A stretch of 64,000 nt of DNA from Calendula officinalis (Eukaryota; Streptophyta; Magnoliopsida; Asterales; Asteraceae), in contig OY970830.1 of NCBI GenBank assembly GCA_963853835.1, positions 51,412,401-51,476,400 on the forward strand, in the 5' to 3' direction. How positions within the stretch are numbered: position 1 is the first letter of the stretch; every line of letters begins with the position of its first letter. Positions 1 through 10,825 of this stretch are shown here, one piece after another. The translations under genes and the position numbers were made by a program. The notes under the pieces are model-generated. The model saw only the letters and a program-made list of their open reading frames with translations, made no database searches and was not told the DNA's origin.

Positions 1-299
1 TGCAATGATTGCCAGAAATGAGATGTAAAATGACTATCTCGATCAGATATGATCGATATTGGCACACCATGTCGAGATACCACTTCTTTCAAGTAAATTC
101 TTGTTAATTACTCCATCTGATCAGTTTCCTTAATTGTAACGAAGTGAGCTGATTTGGTCAATCGATCAACAATTACCCAAATTGTATCATGACCACTAGA
201 CGTTCTAGGTAACTTGGTTATGAAATCCATGGAGATTTGCTCCCATTTCCATTCAAGGATCTCTTGTTGGTACTTGATCTCACAGTCATAATCATTCAG
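1..299 (-). pseudogene. Ty3/Gypsy integrase core fragment
   Basis: Read on the minus strand, this gives an integrase core: a segment resembling 'WEQISMDFITKLPRTSSGHD', then 'VIVDRLTKSAHF' and 'HGVPISIISDRDSHF'. These are the first and second catalytic-Asp blocks of plant Gypsy integrases. There is an in-frame stop after 'ETDQME'. The N-terminal HHCC zinc-binding part, which should lie between RNase H and this core, is missing, so the pol is deleted internally. The gene runs off the left edge, so the C-terminal part and 3' LTR are not visible. It would insert the cDNA copy of the element but is clearly dead here. Confidence 0.85.
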
Positions 300-415
300 G
301 GATCTAGGTAACTTAAGGCATCAGCTACAACATTAGCTTAAGGCATCAGCTACAACATTAGCATTACCAAGGATCTAGGTAAGTTAAGGCATCAGCTACA
401 ATGTTAGCTTTACCA
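300..415. repeat. Short tandem triplication at RNase H/integrase junction
   Basis: The phrase 'taaggcatcagctacaa' followed by 'cattagc' or 'tgttagc' occurs three times in about 100 bases. 'ggatctaggtaa' and 'tacttgatctcacagtc' are also duplicated nearby (about 270 and 420). On the minus strand the repeated piece codes for the end of RNase H ('NVVADAL'). It looks like local slippage or repair at the site where the pol lost its zinc-binding region. Confidence 0.8.
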
Positions 416-683
416 GGATGATACTTGATCTCACAGTCGTAATCATTCATCAACTCTACCCATCTGTGCTGGTTCATGTTGAGATTTTTCTAATTAAATA
501 TATGTTGCAGACTCTTGTGGTTGGTGAATATAGCGCACTTGGTACCGTTGAGGTAATGTCTCCAAATCTTTAATGCGAACACCACGGCACCGAAGTCGAG
601 ATCATGTGTTGTGTAGTTTTTCTCGTGAATCTTCATTTGCCGAGAGGCGTAGGCGAGCACTTTGTCATTTTGCGTTAATACAC
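416..683 (-). pseudogene. Ty3/Gypsy RNase H fragment
   Basis: The minus-strand translation gives 'LTQNDKVLAYASRQMKIHEK', then 'YTTHDLDFGAVVFALKIWRH', 'FTNHKSLQHIF', a stop, and 'NMNQHRWVELMNDYDCEIKY'. This is the standard plant Gypsy RNase H, which removes the RNA template during reverse transcription. The N-terminal part of the domain and the end of RT are absent and replaced by unrelated sequence upstream, so only the C-terminal half is present. It belongs with the RT at 977-2158 and the integrase at 1-299. Confidence 0.85.
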
Positions 684-976
684 TTTGTCAGTTTTTTCGT
701 TAAATTTTCGAACTTTGTTAAGGCCCAGTTTTTGGCCCGTTTGGCGTTTTAGGCCCATTCAAAAATCTGGGCCATATTTAAAGTGTATTTTGTCATATGG
801 AATAATCAGTTGAATGTTTATGAAAATTTGAGTTTTCTCTCCCGAATTTGTTCTTGACTTGAACAACTTTTGAAGACCAATTCACGGTATTCTTTCGAAT
901 CAACGTGTTTTGTGTTAGATTAATCTGGTATTCTTTTGAATCAATGGATCTTAATCTTTTCTATCTTTTCAGATCT
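684..976. other. Unrelated sequence replacing the RT/RNase H junction
   Basis: The RT reading frame follows Gypsy consensus up to 'HLRIILELLRKEK' (near 977). RNase H resumes at 'LTQNDKV' (near 683). The ~290 bases between do not read as pol in any frame, and about 150 residues of expected protein are missing. The stretch ends in T-rich, leader-like sequence. It could be filler DNA from break repair or a small insertion with deletion. I see no target duplication or terminal repeat. Confidence 0.6.
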
Positions 977-2158
977 ACATGACTTCTCCTTCCGCAACAA
1001 CTCAAGAATGATTCTTAAGTGCTATTCATGCTCTTCTCTTGTTCGCGAATAGATAAGAATATCATCTATGAAGACGATAACGAATTTGTCAAGATATTGC
1101 TTGCACACTCTGTTCATGAGATCCATAAACACAGCCGGTGCATTGGTCAAACCAAATGGCATTACCAAGAATTCATAATGACCATAGCGAGTTCTAAAAG
1201 CAGCATTGGGTAAATCTTCATCACGAACTTTTATCTGATGGCAACCTGAATGAAGATCAACCTTGGAGTAGAAACTCGATCCTTGAAGTTGATCGAATAA
1301 ATCATCAATACGGGGAAGGTGATATCAATTTTTAATGTTGACTTTGTTATATTCACGATAGGCAATGCACATTCTCATTGAACCATCTTTCTATTTAACG
1401 AATAGGACCGGAGCTCCCCAGGGTGAGAAACTCGGTCGAATGAAACCAAGATCAAGAAGTTCTTGTAATTGTGAAGAAAGTTCTTGCATTTCAGACGGTG
1501 CATGACAATAAGGAGAACACGCAATAGGTGCGGCTCCTGGAATCAAATCGATGCGAAATTCAACTTGTCTCTGAGGTGGCAGTCCAGGCAATTTGCCAGG
1601 AAAAACGCCAGGATAATCACAAACGATAGGAATGTCCTCAATCTTTCGATCTTTGGACTGTTTGTCAATGACATGAGAAAGAAAGGTTTGGCATCCTTTA
1701 CGAAGATATTTTTGAGATTTTAAGGAGGTTATGATTTTTATGTTTTTGTTTCTTTGTTCACCTTGAATTATCAATGTTTCTGTTTTGGATATAGGGATTC
1801 GAACTTGTTTGTTATAGCATATTATTTCAGCATGGTTCTTAGATAACCAATCCATCCCTATGACGATATCAAAACTACCTAGCTCTACAGGTACAAGGTC
1901 AATATCAAAAATATGATTATCTAGGTCAAGCTTACAACCTTTATAAATCTTACTAGATCTATTAACTTTTCCGTTTGCTAAGTCGATCTCATAATTGACT
2001 TTCAAACGTTTTGGGTTTATATTTAAGAAAATTTTAAAGTCGGTCGATACGAAACTCAAGTCGGCTCCCGAGTAAAATAAAATAGAAGCAAAGTGATTGT
2101 TGACGATAATCGTACCATTAAAGGTATCAGGATTTTCGCGAGCTTCCTGAGCATTCAT
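977..2158 (-). pseudogene. pol: Ty3/Gypsy protease-reverse transcriptase
   Basis: Open on the minus strand from 2158 to 1391, and recognisable through two in-frame stops to ~977. The N-terminus holds a retropepsin-like domain. The active-site motif normally read as DSGAD is 'YSGADLSFVS', so the catalytic Asp is replaced by Tyr. 'GMDWLSKNHAEI' follows, then the linker 'YPGVFPGKLPGLPP'. RT begins at 'FIRPSFSPWGAPVLFVK' and continues past a stop to 'KVDLHSGCHQI', 'MPFGLTNAP' and the catalytic 'FIDDILIYS'. Family placement (Ty3/Gypsy, chromovirus-like) rests on these motifs. It would cut the polyprotein and copy RNA to DNA; here both activities are broken. The gag zinc-knuckle region lies immediately upstream. 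Confidence 0.9.
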
Positions 2159-2510
2159 GACGAAAGCACGACCACGACAAATCTGACGAGCATTGGTGTT
2201 GTTGGCATTACGATTGTGCGATTGTTGTTACGATTGCCGTTGTTGTTGTTGTTGACGTTATGGTTGTTGTTGTTCTGAAGCTTTGGGCAACCATTACGAT
2301 AATGGTTCGGATCACCACACTCATAAAAAACAGGATTCTTAGGAGGAGTATTAGACATACACTTTCTGAAATTGTGACCCAGCGGTCACACTTGCAACAC
2401 TCCTTACACTCACCATCGTGATGCGAATTACACTTGTTACACTTGGGCTTGCTTCCAGCATAAGGCTTTGCATCAGGATTCGATTAATTGTTGTTATTAT
2501 GATTAGTGGC
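2155..2510 (-). pseudogene. gag: Ty3/Gypsy gag C-terminus with zinc knuckles
   Basis: Two overlapping minus-strand frames carry the nucleocapsid end of gag. One reads 'KPKCNKCNSHHDGECKECC', a cysteine-rich knuckle. The other, after a frameshift near 2360, reads 'FYECGDPNHYRNGCPKL', which fits a CCHC knuckle except that the first Cys is Phe. An Asn-rich tail follows before the protease. The N-terminal part of gag is cut off by the Copia element that begins at 2511. The nucleocapsid would package element RNA; this copy is inactive. Confidence 0.8.
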
Positions 2511-3071
2511 TGTTGTAAAAACTTTATATGTTCGGTGATTAAATATTTAAACAATTCTAATATTGAAACCATAAGAACAAACCTGATTCTTGATGAAATA
2601 ATGAACCGCGCGGAATTGTGATTCCTGTCCTTTAACGTTTTTACGCGCTCTATATGCTGCAAGCCTCAGCGTGGAACCCCAGGATTTGATGCAGTTGATC
2701 GGTATGTTCTTACAGCAAAAGAATCACCGACAACACAAAGTGATTACTTGGAAACACATGATGAATATTAAAAACCACAATATCATGAGAGGAGAGCTTA
2801 TGCTTTTTGGTGTAATGAACATTCACCACAAGTGTTCATTTTATAGGCTCTCAAGCCTTTAATAAATTTTATGATGTTCAAATTAAGAGTCTTGTAACTC
2901 TTGATTCAATTCAACATTATGTCACCCATTATGGCATTTAGTGTCAATGGTTATGACATTTCAAAGATACTCATAAAAGATTAAGCTACACAACTCTCAT
3001 CTACTGAGTCGGCGTTCGAAGTGGGATAGGAAATTTACCAACTTGCAAATAACCCATTATTATTTCCAACA
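2511..3071 (-). repeat. 3' LTR of minus-strand Copia
   Basis: The 561-base LTR starts on the plus strand with 'tgttgtaaaa' and ends with 'ccaaca' (TG...CA). On its internal side a purine tract on the minus strand ('ggtggggga', plus 3072-3088) is the expected polypurine tract. The first ~225 bases recur at 7641-7912, where the right-hand copy carries an extra ~55-base block that this one lacks. Confidence 0.85.
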
Positions 3072-3517
3072 ATCCCCCACCAAGTTGGAAATTTTCCTTT
3101 CATCCAGACAGATGATGTCACCTGGGTGTCACGAAGATTAAACCCAAGTTTATTGTAAGCAAACAAGAAGAAATCAATTCAATGGTATCCTTATAGGTTT
3201 AAACCAAGAATCTTAGTAACCTCCCTAGTTTACCCCCACACAAAATCTGGCATCTTCGTGTTCTCTCTGAGAACTAATATGGCTATGTGCTAAAATCCTT
3301 TTCATGACCCTTTAGAAGACAAACCAAAAGTCTTTATTTGAGAGGGCACCACCTCTAGATCAAATAAGCAAAATTTTACAACATGTTCGTTGCTTAGATA
3401 TCTCCAAAATTTTGTTAGGAGTATTAACTCATCCTCGTTCTCAATAACGACGTACTATCCTACCTCACATGGATTTATCACGATTGATAGTACCTTCTAT
3501 CGTTAGTAATTTCGTTA

Positions 3518-5164
3518 TTACCCATTAAACTTGAAAATAGGAGCACTAAGTTCAAGTTGGGTTTCCACTACTAACGATTCTAGTTTGGTTTTAGACCCAT
3601 GACTCTCGCGGTAGATGTAACCAAATCTCTTGTCAGAGGTTTGGTAAACGGATATGCCATGTTCTTCGTTGTCTTGACAAACAACTTTGATGGTACCACT
3701 ATCTACTAGTTGTCTCATTGAATGATGTCGAAGACCAACGTGTCTCGACTTCCCATTATATACAGTATTATATACTTTATACAGTTTGGCCTCACTGTCA
3801 CAGTACATGGGAATTGAAAGCATCGGAGTATCCCACAAACGGATATCGATAAGTAGATCTCTAATCCACTCTGCCTCTTTTCCTGCAACGGCTAAAACAA
3901 TAAGCTCACTTCCATCGTTGAGTTAGCTATACATGACTGTTTCTTGCTCACCCAAGAAATAGCCCCACCAGCTAGTGTATAAATCTATCCATTTATGGAT
4001 TTAGAATCACTCATGTTATCAATCCAGCTAGCATCTGAATACCACTCTAGTATACTAGAATTTGACGTCTAAGTTAACTCAAGATTGCTGGTCCTTTTCA
4101 GGTATCCTAGTACTCTTCCTACTGCCTTCCACTGCTCTGTACCGGGGTTGACAATATATTGACTTAGTTTGCTTACAGCAAAAGCAATGTCAGGTCTAGT
4201 GCAGTGTGTAGCATACATCATGCTTCCAATTGCACTAGCATATTCTAGTTAGCCACTGCTCTACCAGGGTTCACTTCAAGTTTTACACTAGAATCGAAAG
4301 GAGTATTAAATTCCTTAATATTCAAGCGTTGAAACTTTGTCAATATTTTCTCTATGTAATGAGATTGACTTAGAGAAATTTGACTAGCTGTCATTTTTAC
4401 CTTAATACCAAGAATGGTATCCACTTCCCCCAGATATTTCATCTTAAAGTTCGAGGATAGGTATTACTTTGTATCAAGTATACCTTGTAGGTGAGTGCCA
4501 ATGATCAACATATCATCAACGTAAAGACACATAAGTACGGTGTATTCAGTTGTGCATTTAGTGTAGAGACATCTATCCAACACTATTATGGTTAAAACCA
4601 AATGCAGATACAGTGGTGTCAAACCTCTCATGCCACTGTTTTGGAGCTTGCCTCAAACCGTACAGTGATTTAATAAGTCTACAACCTTTGTTTTCCTGTC
4701 CGGATATGATGAAACCTTCATGTTGCTCCAAGTATATCTCCTCCTTGAGATATCTATTTAGAAAGGTTGTCTTCACATCCATTTGATGAATGTACAGTCC
4801 TTTCAATGCTTAGATTGCTATAAGAGTTCTAATTTGAACTAGTCCTAGCAACCATAGCATATGTAGTGAAATACTCAATACCTTCTCTTTGTCTATAACT
4901 TTTAGCGACTACTCTCGCTTTATAGAAAGATATTGATCCGTCTGGATGATACTTCCTCATGAAGATCCATTTAGATCATATGGGTCTCATACCCAGAGGA
5001 AGATCAGCCAGCTCCCAAGTTCCATTCCGATAACTGAATCCATTTCATCATTAATAGCATCCTTCCATAAAGGAGCATCTCTCGATGTCATGGCTTCATT
5101 AAAAGTCTTAGGATCATTATCCAATATAATAATTAAGATGACCTCTTTCGTCACCTTAGATTGA
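3518..5164 (-). pseudogene. pol: Copia reverse transcriptase-RNase H
   Basis: Minus-strand fragments in the correct order. RT N-terminus: 'APLWKDAINDEMDSV', 'GTWELADLP', 'FYKARVVAKSYRQ' (5100-4870). Palm: 'IHQMDVKTTFLN' and 'YGLRQAPKQWHERFD' (4806-4573). Catalytic YVDD box: codons at 4523-4512, followed by 'MLIIGTHLQGI'. RT end: 'MKYLGEVDTILGIKV' (4442-4245). RNase H: 'IPMYCDSEAKLYKVYN' and 'GKSRHVGLRHHSMRQLV' (3838-3518). Several stops and frameshifts separate the blocks. The domain set is complete, but no single protein could be made. Confidence 0.88.
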
Positions 5165-5181
5165 TATCCTTCAACTAAGTA

Positions 5182-6490
5182 TTATAGAAAATCATCTGCA
5201 AAATTATTTTCCTTTCTGACCCTTGTACTTCTCCTTGGTTCTCCTACAACAGAATAAAGTGAGAGAATATCTCGAGAAGTACTGGGTGCTGAGATGGGAT
5301 TAAAGATGGGATTGGAGATTTCATCATCTCCTATTAACTTATCATCGAAGAATTCCACATCTTTGGATTCCACGATGACTCCTGATTCATTATCCAACAA
5401 TCGGTAGGCCATCATATTCTGAGCATATCCAATGAATATACACTTCATAGCTCGAGCTCCCAACTTGGATCGTTTATGATCAGGTGTACGATAATTAAAT
5501 AAACAATGCCACACTCTTGATAATCTAAGTTATGCAGTCAACAAAGCTTCCCCCACAGATTGTGTGCAAACCCGATTGATTCAACATACAGTTGACCATT
5601 TCAACAAGAGTTCTACTCTTTCTTTCAGCTAATCCATTCGTTTGGAGAGTATATGGTGAAATTCTTTCAAGCTTGATACCATTCTCTTCACAGAATGTAT
5701 CAAAATCATTATTAAAGTATTCTCCGCCTCTTTCCAAGCGAATAATTTTAATGTGTTCGTCATGTTGATTTTCAGCCTCGCACTTATACAGTTTGAATGC
5801 ATTAAAAGCTTCGTCTATTGAATGCAACTGGTAAACATGTAAATAGCGGCTAGAGTCACCATAAAATGTAATGAAGATCTTTTACCTCCACGCGTGAGTA
5901 TTTCATTCAGTTCACAAATATCTGAATAGATCAACTCTAGTAATGATGTAATTCTTTTGACACTTGAAAAAGTTTCTTTGTAAACTTTAAATTTTTCACA
6001 CAAGTTTCACATTTGTCAAAATTTTTATTATTTACTTTTATCAATCATTTAGATTGTGTTTTTTCAATATTTTTAATGTTATTGTGGCCTAACCTTTTAT
6101 GTCACAAAGAAATTGAACACACACAAAAGAATTAAAAAAAACTATTTCATTAATTTGAAACTCAGTTACATCATCACTACCATTAATGTCACTAACGCTG
6201 ACAGTACCGTTACTCTTACGATTACAAAGATCAACATTTAACACATAATCATTGGATATAGATACAACATTATCTTATCCATCACCGCATAGATGAAACT
6301 TAAACATTCCAGCCGTGTTGATCGTTTGACCCACAAATAACCCATCTTTAGAGAACACAATATGACCATTTTTTTTATTACTAGCTTGTAACCATTTTTT
6401 GTCAAATTTGTTCTCCAATATAAATCCCTTGGAGATTCAAGGAACATGTAAGACCTCTCGAAGGGTAATCATAATTTCATTTCAGAATGT
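5182..6490 (-). pseudogene. pol: Copia GAG-pre-integrase and integrase
   Basis: Minus-strand pieces run from the pre-integrase zinc region ('HLCGDG' to 'CETCVK', about 6450-6000) into the integrase core: 'LELIYSDICELNEI' (first Asp block), 'IIRLERGGEYFN' (second block, where the family has SDRGGEY, so the catalytic Asp appears as Glu) and 'NGLAERKSRTLVEMV' (Glu block). The segment 5514-5182 is the C-terminal part: 'GARAMKCIFIGYAQ', 'YRLLDNESG', then a linker 'EPRRSTRVRKENNFADDFL' leading to RT. Frameshifts occur near 5820 and 5520, with stops between 6000 and 6240. Confidence 0.85.
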
Positions 6491-6533
6491 TAGCACCACT
6501 GTCTCAATGCCATGAACATGTACTTTATGGCCA

Positions 6534-6929
6534 TCAACACATGTCAGCCCATGTCACCACAGTTCCTTCTCGAACCGTACTATAAATTTCGAAACTATCA
6601 CGACTTCCACATACATGGATGTTTGCTCCAGAATCCACAAACCAGCCTCGGGCCTCTATCACCCGAGTAATTGAGGTAGTCATATTGACTCCTACTTGAC
6701 CCATACTTTCACCCAAATGGGTTAGATTTGCAACAACATTCTCAATTCTTTTTACATAAGCAAAATCCGAGCTCCCACCTGACACGTGGTACACACTCAA
6801 TCTGATTTTACTCTTTTTATCTTTTATGAGAGTTTCCTTCTCAATAAAGAAGTGTTTCAACCAAACATCTAAAGAGTAGTCCTCAAATTTGTGAAACTCC
6901 AAGTATTTAACCACATTCAAGGAAAACAT
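6534..6929 (-). pseudogene. Copia gag remnant and aspartic protease
   Basis: A 131-codon open frame on the minus strand. The second half contains 'GWFVDSGANIHVC', the Copia retropepsin active site (DSGA/N...HVC) with the catalytic Asp intact. The first half ('VWLKHFFIEKETLIKDKKSK') looks like the end of gag, with basic residues preceding the protease. The CCHC knuckle expected between them is not visible, so a deletion is likely. Pol continues toward lower coordinates. Confidence 0.8.
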
Positions 6930-7640
6930 TATTTAGTCAACCCTTTTCAGTAGCTCTATTCGAATACAACCAGGAAAGACGGTGAGGTTAGACAGCGCTA
7001 GTGCGTATCGGAACCACCCTCATTTTGAGTCAGAAAAACCACCTTTATCTTTCCTAGACATTGTAATAAGAATAGGTGAGCCTATTTGGGGATGATTCAT
7101 AATTTTTTCCACATATAGGTTCAATACAATGCTTAATGAAACATAGCTAGAAAGATTCAGTTTAACAATAAAATTATCTATTTTGTATAATCATGATTTT
7201 TCAAATAGTACACTTTTTAAACATAAAAGAATTTTGAAATAATCTATATACAAAAAGTAATAATTAACTCAATTATAATGCTTCAACCATAAGCATTATA
7301 ATTCATATAACATCCAATTTAGACGAGATTATATTTTTACGAGAAAAAACCTCTCGTTTTAAATTGTTCATTATATTAAAATATATATTTAGATGTGTCA
7401 AAACACAATGCATATTTTAAATAGCCATAAATTAGAAAAAAAAGATAACTTATACAAGTTAAACTAAATAGCCATAATAATCTCTTTTAAAGCAATTAAT
7501 CCATAACATGAATAGATATATTAAACATTGATATAATATCTCAATGTCCATTTGTCTAATATTTTTTTGGCCACAAAATATATATAAAGAAAATATGTGT
7601 ATATATACACAATAATATATAACGTAAAAACCTTAAAGAT
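6930..7640 (-). other. AT-rich leader remnant of minus-strand Copia
   Basis: No coding sequence is seen. The stretch between the protease fragment and the 5' LTR is very AT-rich, so gag has been lost. At 7624-7640 the tract 'gtaaaaaccttaaag' is the inverted copy of a tract inside the adjacent LTR (7816-7832). No tRNA primer binding site is recognisable at the LTR edge. Confidence 0.5.
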
Positions 7641-7912
7641 TGTTGTAAAAACTTTATATATTCGGTGATTAAATATTTAGACAATTATAATATTTAAACC
7701 ATATTTGATATTGATAATTCAATATAAAACCCACCAAATAAGAAAGAACCAAAATGGAATGAACAAACTTGATTCTTGATGAAATAATGAACCACACAGA
7801 ATTGTGATTCATGTCCTTTAAGGTTTTTACGCGCTCCAAATACTGCAAGCGTAAGCGTAGAACCCCAGGATTTGATACAGTTGATTGGTATGTTCTTACA
7901 GCAAAAGAATCA
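7641..7912 (-). repeat. Partial 5' LTR of minus-strand Copia
   Basis: Starts 'tgttgtaaaaac' and matches 2511-2735 with scattered differences and one extra ~55-base block. It stops abruptly near 7912, where sequence of a plus-strand Copia pre-integrase domain starts. The distal half of the LTR, containing the promoter, is therefore missing. Confidence 0.8.
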
Positions 7913-8850
7913 CCGACATAAACAAGAAACGCATTTTGATATTGCAACACGATGGGCTTCTTAACAAATGATTATGAATCGTTTAATAAATGTCTCTCTT
8001 ATATATTTGGAAAGATACCAGGAAAGCTTTTCTCTCATGTTGGGGAAAGAGCTAAAAATCTACTTGGACTCATACATACTGATGTATGTGGCCCTTTTAA
8101 AACTAAGACTAGGGAAGGTGCCACCTACTTTATCACTTTCACTGATGATATCAGTCGTTATAGTTATGTTTACTTGGTTAAACATCAACATGAAAGCTTT
8201 GATGATATCAGTCGTTATGGTTATGTTTACTTGATTAAACATAAACATGAAATCTTTGAAACGTTCAAAGCTTTCTAAATAAATGTAGAAAATCAACTCG
8301 GCAAGACAACAAAGGCTTTCAGTCCTGACCGAGGATGAAAGAATATAAGTCAAGAGTTTCTGGATCATCCAACACAACGTGAGATTGTCTCACAATTCAC
8401 TCCTCCATGCATTCCACAAGATAATGGTGTGTCTGAAAGGAGATATCAGACCTTGCATGACATGGTTTGGTCTATGATGAGTCCTACTACTCTTACACTA
8501 TCCTTTTGAGGGGAATGCACTGAAGTCTGCTGCTCGAATACTTAATATGGTTCCGAACAAATGGTTGAAAGGACACCATATGGAATATGGCATCGTAAAG
8601 TCCCTAATTTGTCTTACTTGAAGATCTGGGGTTGTGAGGATCTAGTGGAACGAGACACGCCGAACAAACTTGAACACAAATCTACCAAGTGTATCTTCGT
8701 TACTATTTTACTACCCACCTGAGAACAAATTGTTGTTGTTCGGTATGCTGAGTTTCTTGAGAACAGTCTCATTTCACAAGGCAAGTGGGAGCACTATAGA
8801 CTTTGACAAGATTCAAAGCGAAGATGCACAATATACCAATGCTACAAGAT
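7913..8850 (+). pseudogene. pol: Copia integrase with in-frame 19-residue duplication
   Basis: Begins 'DINKKRILILQHDGLL', the pre-integrase zinc region, then 'NLLGLIHTDVCGPF', the integrase first-Asp block. A 57-base unit coding 'DDISRY.YVYL.KH.HE.F' is tandemly duplicated (8144-8200 and 8201-8257), which lengthens the core by 19 residues. Past a stop at 8276 the frame continues with recognisable but broken pieces: a second-Asp region damaged near 8325, 'SQFTPPCIPQDNGVSERRYQ' near 8395, and 'DTPNKLEHKSTKCIF' near 8660. Frameshifts make it non-functional. Confidence 0.8.
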
Positions 8851-8859
8851 GAAAATCAT

Positions 8860-9535
8860 GGCTTGGAAAATGTTTTGACATGAAGGATTGTAGGAATACA
8901 ACATACATACTTGGAGTAAAGATCTATAATGATAGATCAAAGAGGTTAATTGGTTTAAGTCAAAATGCTTACATTGACAAAATTCTAAAATGTTTTAGAC
9001 TGGATGTTTCCATACAATGAAGTCCTCATATACAACATAATGTATACTTGAGTAAGACTCAAGGACCTTCCACATCTGATGTGGTGAGCGAATGAATGTA
9101 ATCCCCTATGTCTCGGCTATTGCATTCATCATGTACGCTGTAAGGTACACTAGACCTAATGTAACGTCCTCACGGAACCTTAGTAGAAAATACTAACAGA
9201 ATCCACGAGAGAGTCACTGGATTGCTATTAAGAACACATTGAAGTATTTTTGAAATACTGGATATATGTTCCTTGGTTATGGTGGAGATACCAAACTAAA
9301 ACTAAGTATACTTGCTATACTTATGCTGGTTTTGAAATAGGTCGTGATGACGCTAGATCCTATTCATGAAGGTTCACTACATTCGAATGATTTATGGAGA
9401 TATATGAAATTCGTACTCTTAAAGTTCAAACAGATAACTAACTAGTTGACACTTTATCGAACTCAATTTCTTGTACCAAACATATTGAATATGAATGGAA
9501 CATTGGACTTCGACAAGCTAGTAGTTTCATGTAAA
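8860..9535 (+). pseudogene. pol: Copia RT C-terminus and RNase H
   Basis: Reads 'KCFDMKDLGNTTYILGVKIY' (interrupted), then 'SKRLIGLSQNAYIDKILKCF' and 'TQGPSTSDV', the palm end and thumb of Copia RT. Weaker RNase H blocks follow: 'NTLKYF', 'YGGDTKLKLS', 'EIRTLKVQTDN' and 'SNSISCTKHIEYEWN'. The N-terminal RT with the YVDD box is missing, so integrase joins the RT end directly. At least five stops are present. Confidence 0.75.
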
Positions 9536-10334
9536 TCTGTTTTAGTATTTGAATAATGGAACATCATTTTTATATGAATATCTACCATGTTCTATATTTG
9601 CATGTTTACATACTTGAATATTTACTGTGTTTTATATTCTAAATTGTCAATTGTCATATTAATAATATGGGAATATTATTAAGACAAATCTGAGGGCATT
9701 GTTGACATGATCTTTGTATGACTAAGAATGATGAAATCAAACTCAGATGTTGTTCATTGTGATGCACAATTCGACTGACCCAACCTATGAGAAACCACTT
9801 TCTGGATTTATGTCACAAGTTAATCTCACAAAGGCTTTGTCGCTTATCCTCTGACTTGAGATGCAAGTTGGTTTGTGTGTGTGGAGTGTCAAACTTTGAT
9901 ATGGTTAAACGCTGACCTGAATAAGGCTGCTATAACAACCATCTTCGGGTTTGACATTAAGCATATATCAAACACGTGTCGTCAATAAAGAATTCGTTCC
10001 TCCACATGTTTGGATTAGATACTACTGGGCCCTCGATGATTTGAATAGATGCTTGTACGGCCGTAACCAAAGGTAATCAAGATGAATCTTGATTGGTTTG
10101 GAAATCTACTTCAATTTATAGATCGAGAAACAAAATCGTTGAAATTTTAGATTGACATTAATCCTTGTCTAAAATTGAACATGCTATCAGTAACAAAAGG
10201 ATATCTGATTGAAAAACTTTGAACCTGGACTTTTCTGAAACTCGCTCATGTACTTCTAGGGGCATTGGCGGGTTGCAATACTCTAACCTTTGCTTGTATA
10301 ACTACATGATGTTATGACGTGCACAAGTGGGATC
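9536..10334 (+). other. Non-coding 3' region and polypurine tract of plus-strand Copia
   Basis: No coding potential seen. The stretch ends in 'cacaagtgggatc' (10322-10334), a purine-rich tract immediately before an LTR starting TGTTGG. That is the expected plus-strand primer. Long untranslated 3' stretches of this kind are known in several plant Copia lineages. Confidence 0.6.
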
Positions 10335-10825
10335 TGTTGGAATATGTTTCACGTTCATGACATATAGTTATATGGCTAGACGTATGTGAGCCTAAATGGT
10401 CACACACTTATACACCAAACGCCATTTAATATATATAATATAGTTAGGGTAATTATATTATTTATATACAAACTATAATTACCTGACTAATTAGGTTAAC
10501 CAACCACACAATCTCCCTCCCCTCTCTCAATCTCGGCCGCCCCCCTCCCAAGTACTCTAGGGTTCTTTTTAGTTTTGATTCTTGAGCAAGAAGGGACTAG
10601 CATTCCATAGTGGTATTCAAGACGGTGTAGTGTGGATCAACTTTAGAGAGATTCTACGTTGGATCTTTGAGTACTACATTCATAATCATCATTGATTACA
10701 AAGGCTTCCAGGGTATGGTTTTTCATACTAAACTCTTTATCTTTATTGCTTAATTAGATTGTCAATATGTAGATCCTTCATTGGTGATTTATGTAATATT
10801 TCCGCTGCGTTTTCTTGATTAAAAC
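10335..10825 (+). repeat. 3' LTR of plus-strand Copia
   Basis: Starts 'tgttggaatatgtttcacg' directly after a polypurine tract. It contains an AT-rich promoter-like region (10430-10480) and ends in a U5-like stretch with 'ttccgctgcg' near 10800. The exact right end is not certain because no 5' LTR is present for comparison. Confidence 0.65.

Larger units (their letters stand above)
2511..7912 (-). mobile_element. Ty1/Copia retrotransposon, minus strand, 5'-truncated
   Basis: The element lies between a complete 3' LTR (2511-3071) and a partial 5' LTR (7641-7912). The minus-strand order is protease, integrase, RT, RNase H, which is the Ty1/Copia order (integrase before RT). It interrupts the Gypsy gag at 2511. 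Its right end is lost where a plus-strand Copia begins at ~7913. No PBS is recognisable next to the 5' LTR, and most of gag is missing. Stops and frameshifts are scattered throughout, so it is an old, non-autonomous copy. Confidence 0.85.
7913..10825 (+). mobile_element. Ty1/Copia retrotransposon 3' part, plus strand
   Basis: A 5'-truncated Copia in the opposite orientation to its neighbour. The visible order is pre-integrase/integrase (7913-8850), RT end and RNase H (8860-9535), a ~800-base non-coding 3' region, a polypurine tract and one LTR (10335 to ~10825). The first half of RT is deleted near 8850. Gag, protease and the 5' LTR are absent. Many stops show it is dead. It differs in LTR and protein sequence from the minus-strand Copia. 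Confidence 0.8.

Noticed and set aside
300..415. CRISPR-like short repeats
   Set aside because: Repeats are adjacent without unique spacers, lie in a retrotransposon pol and in a plant genome; tandem slippage explains them.
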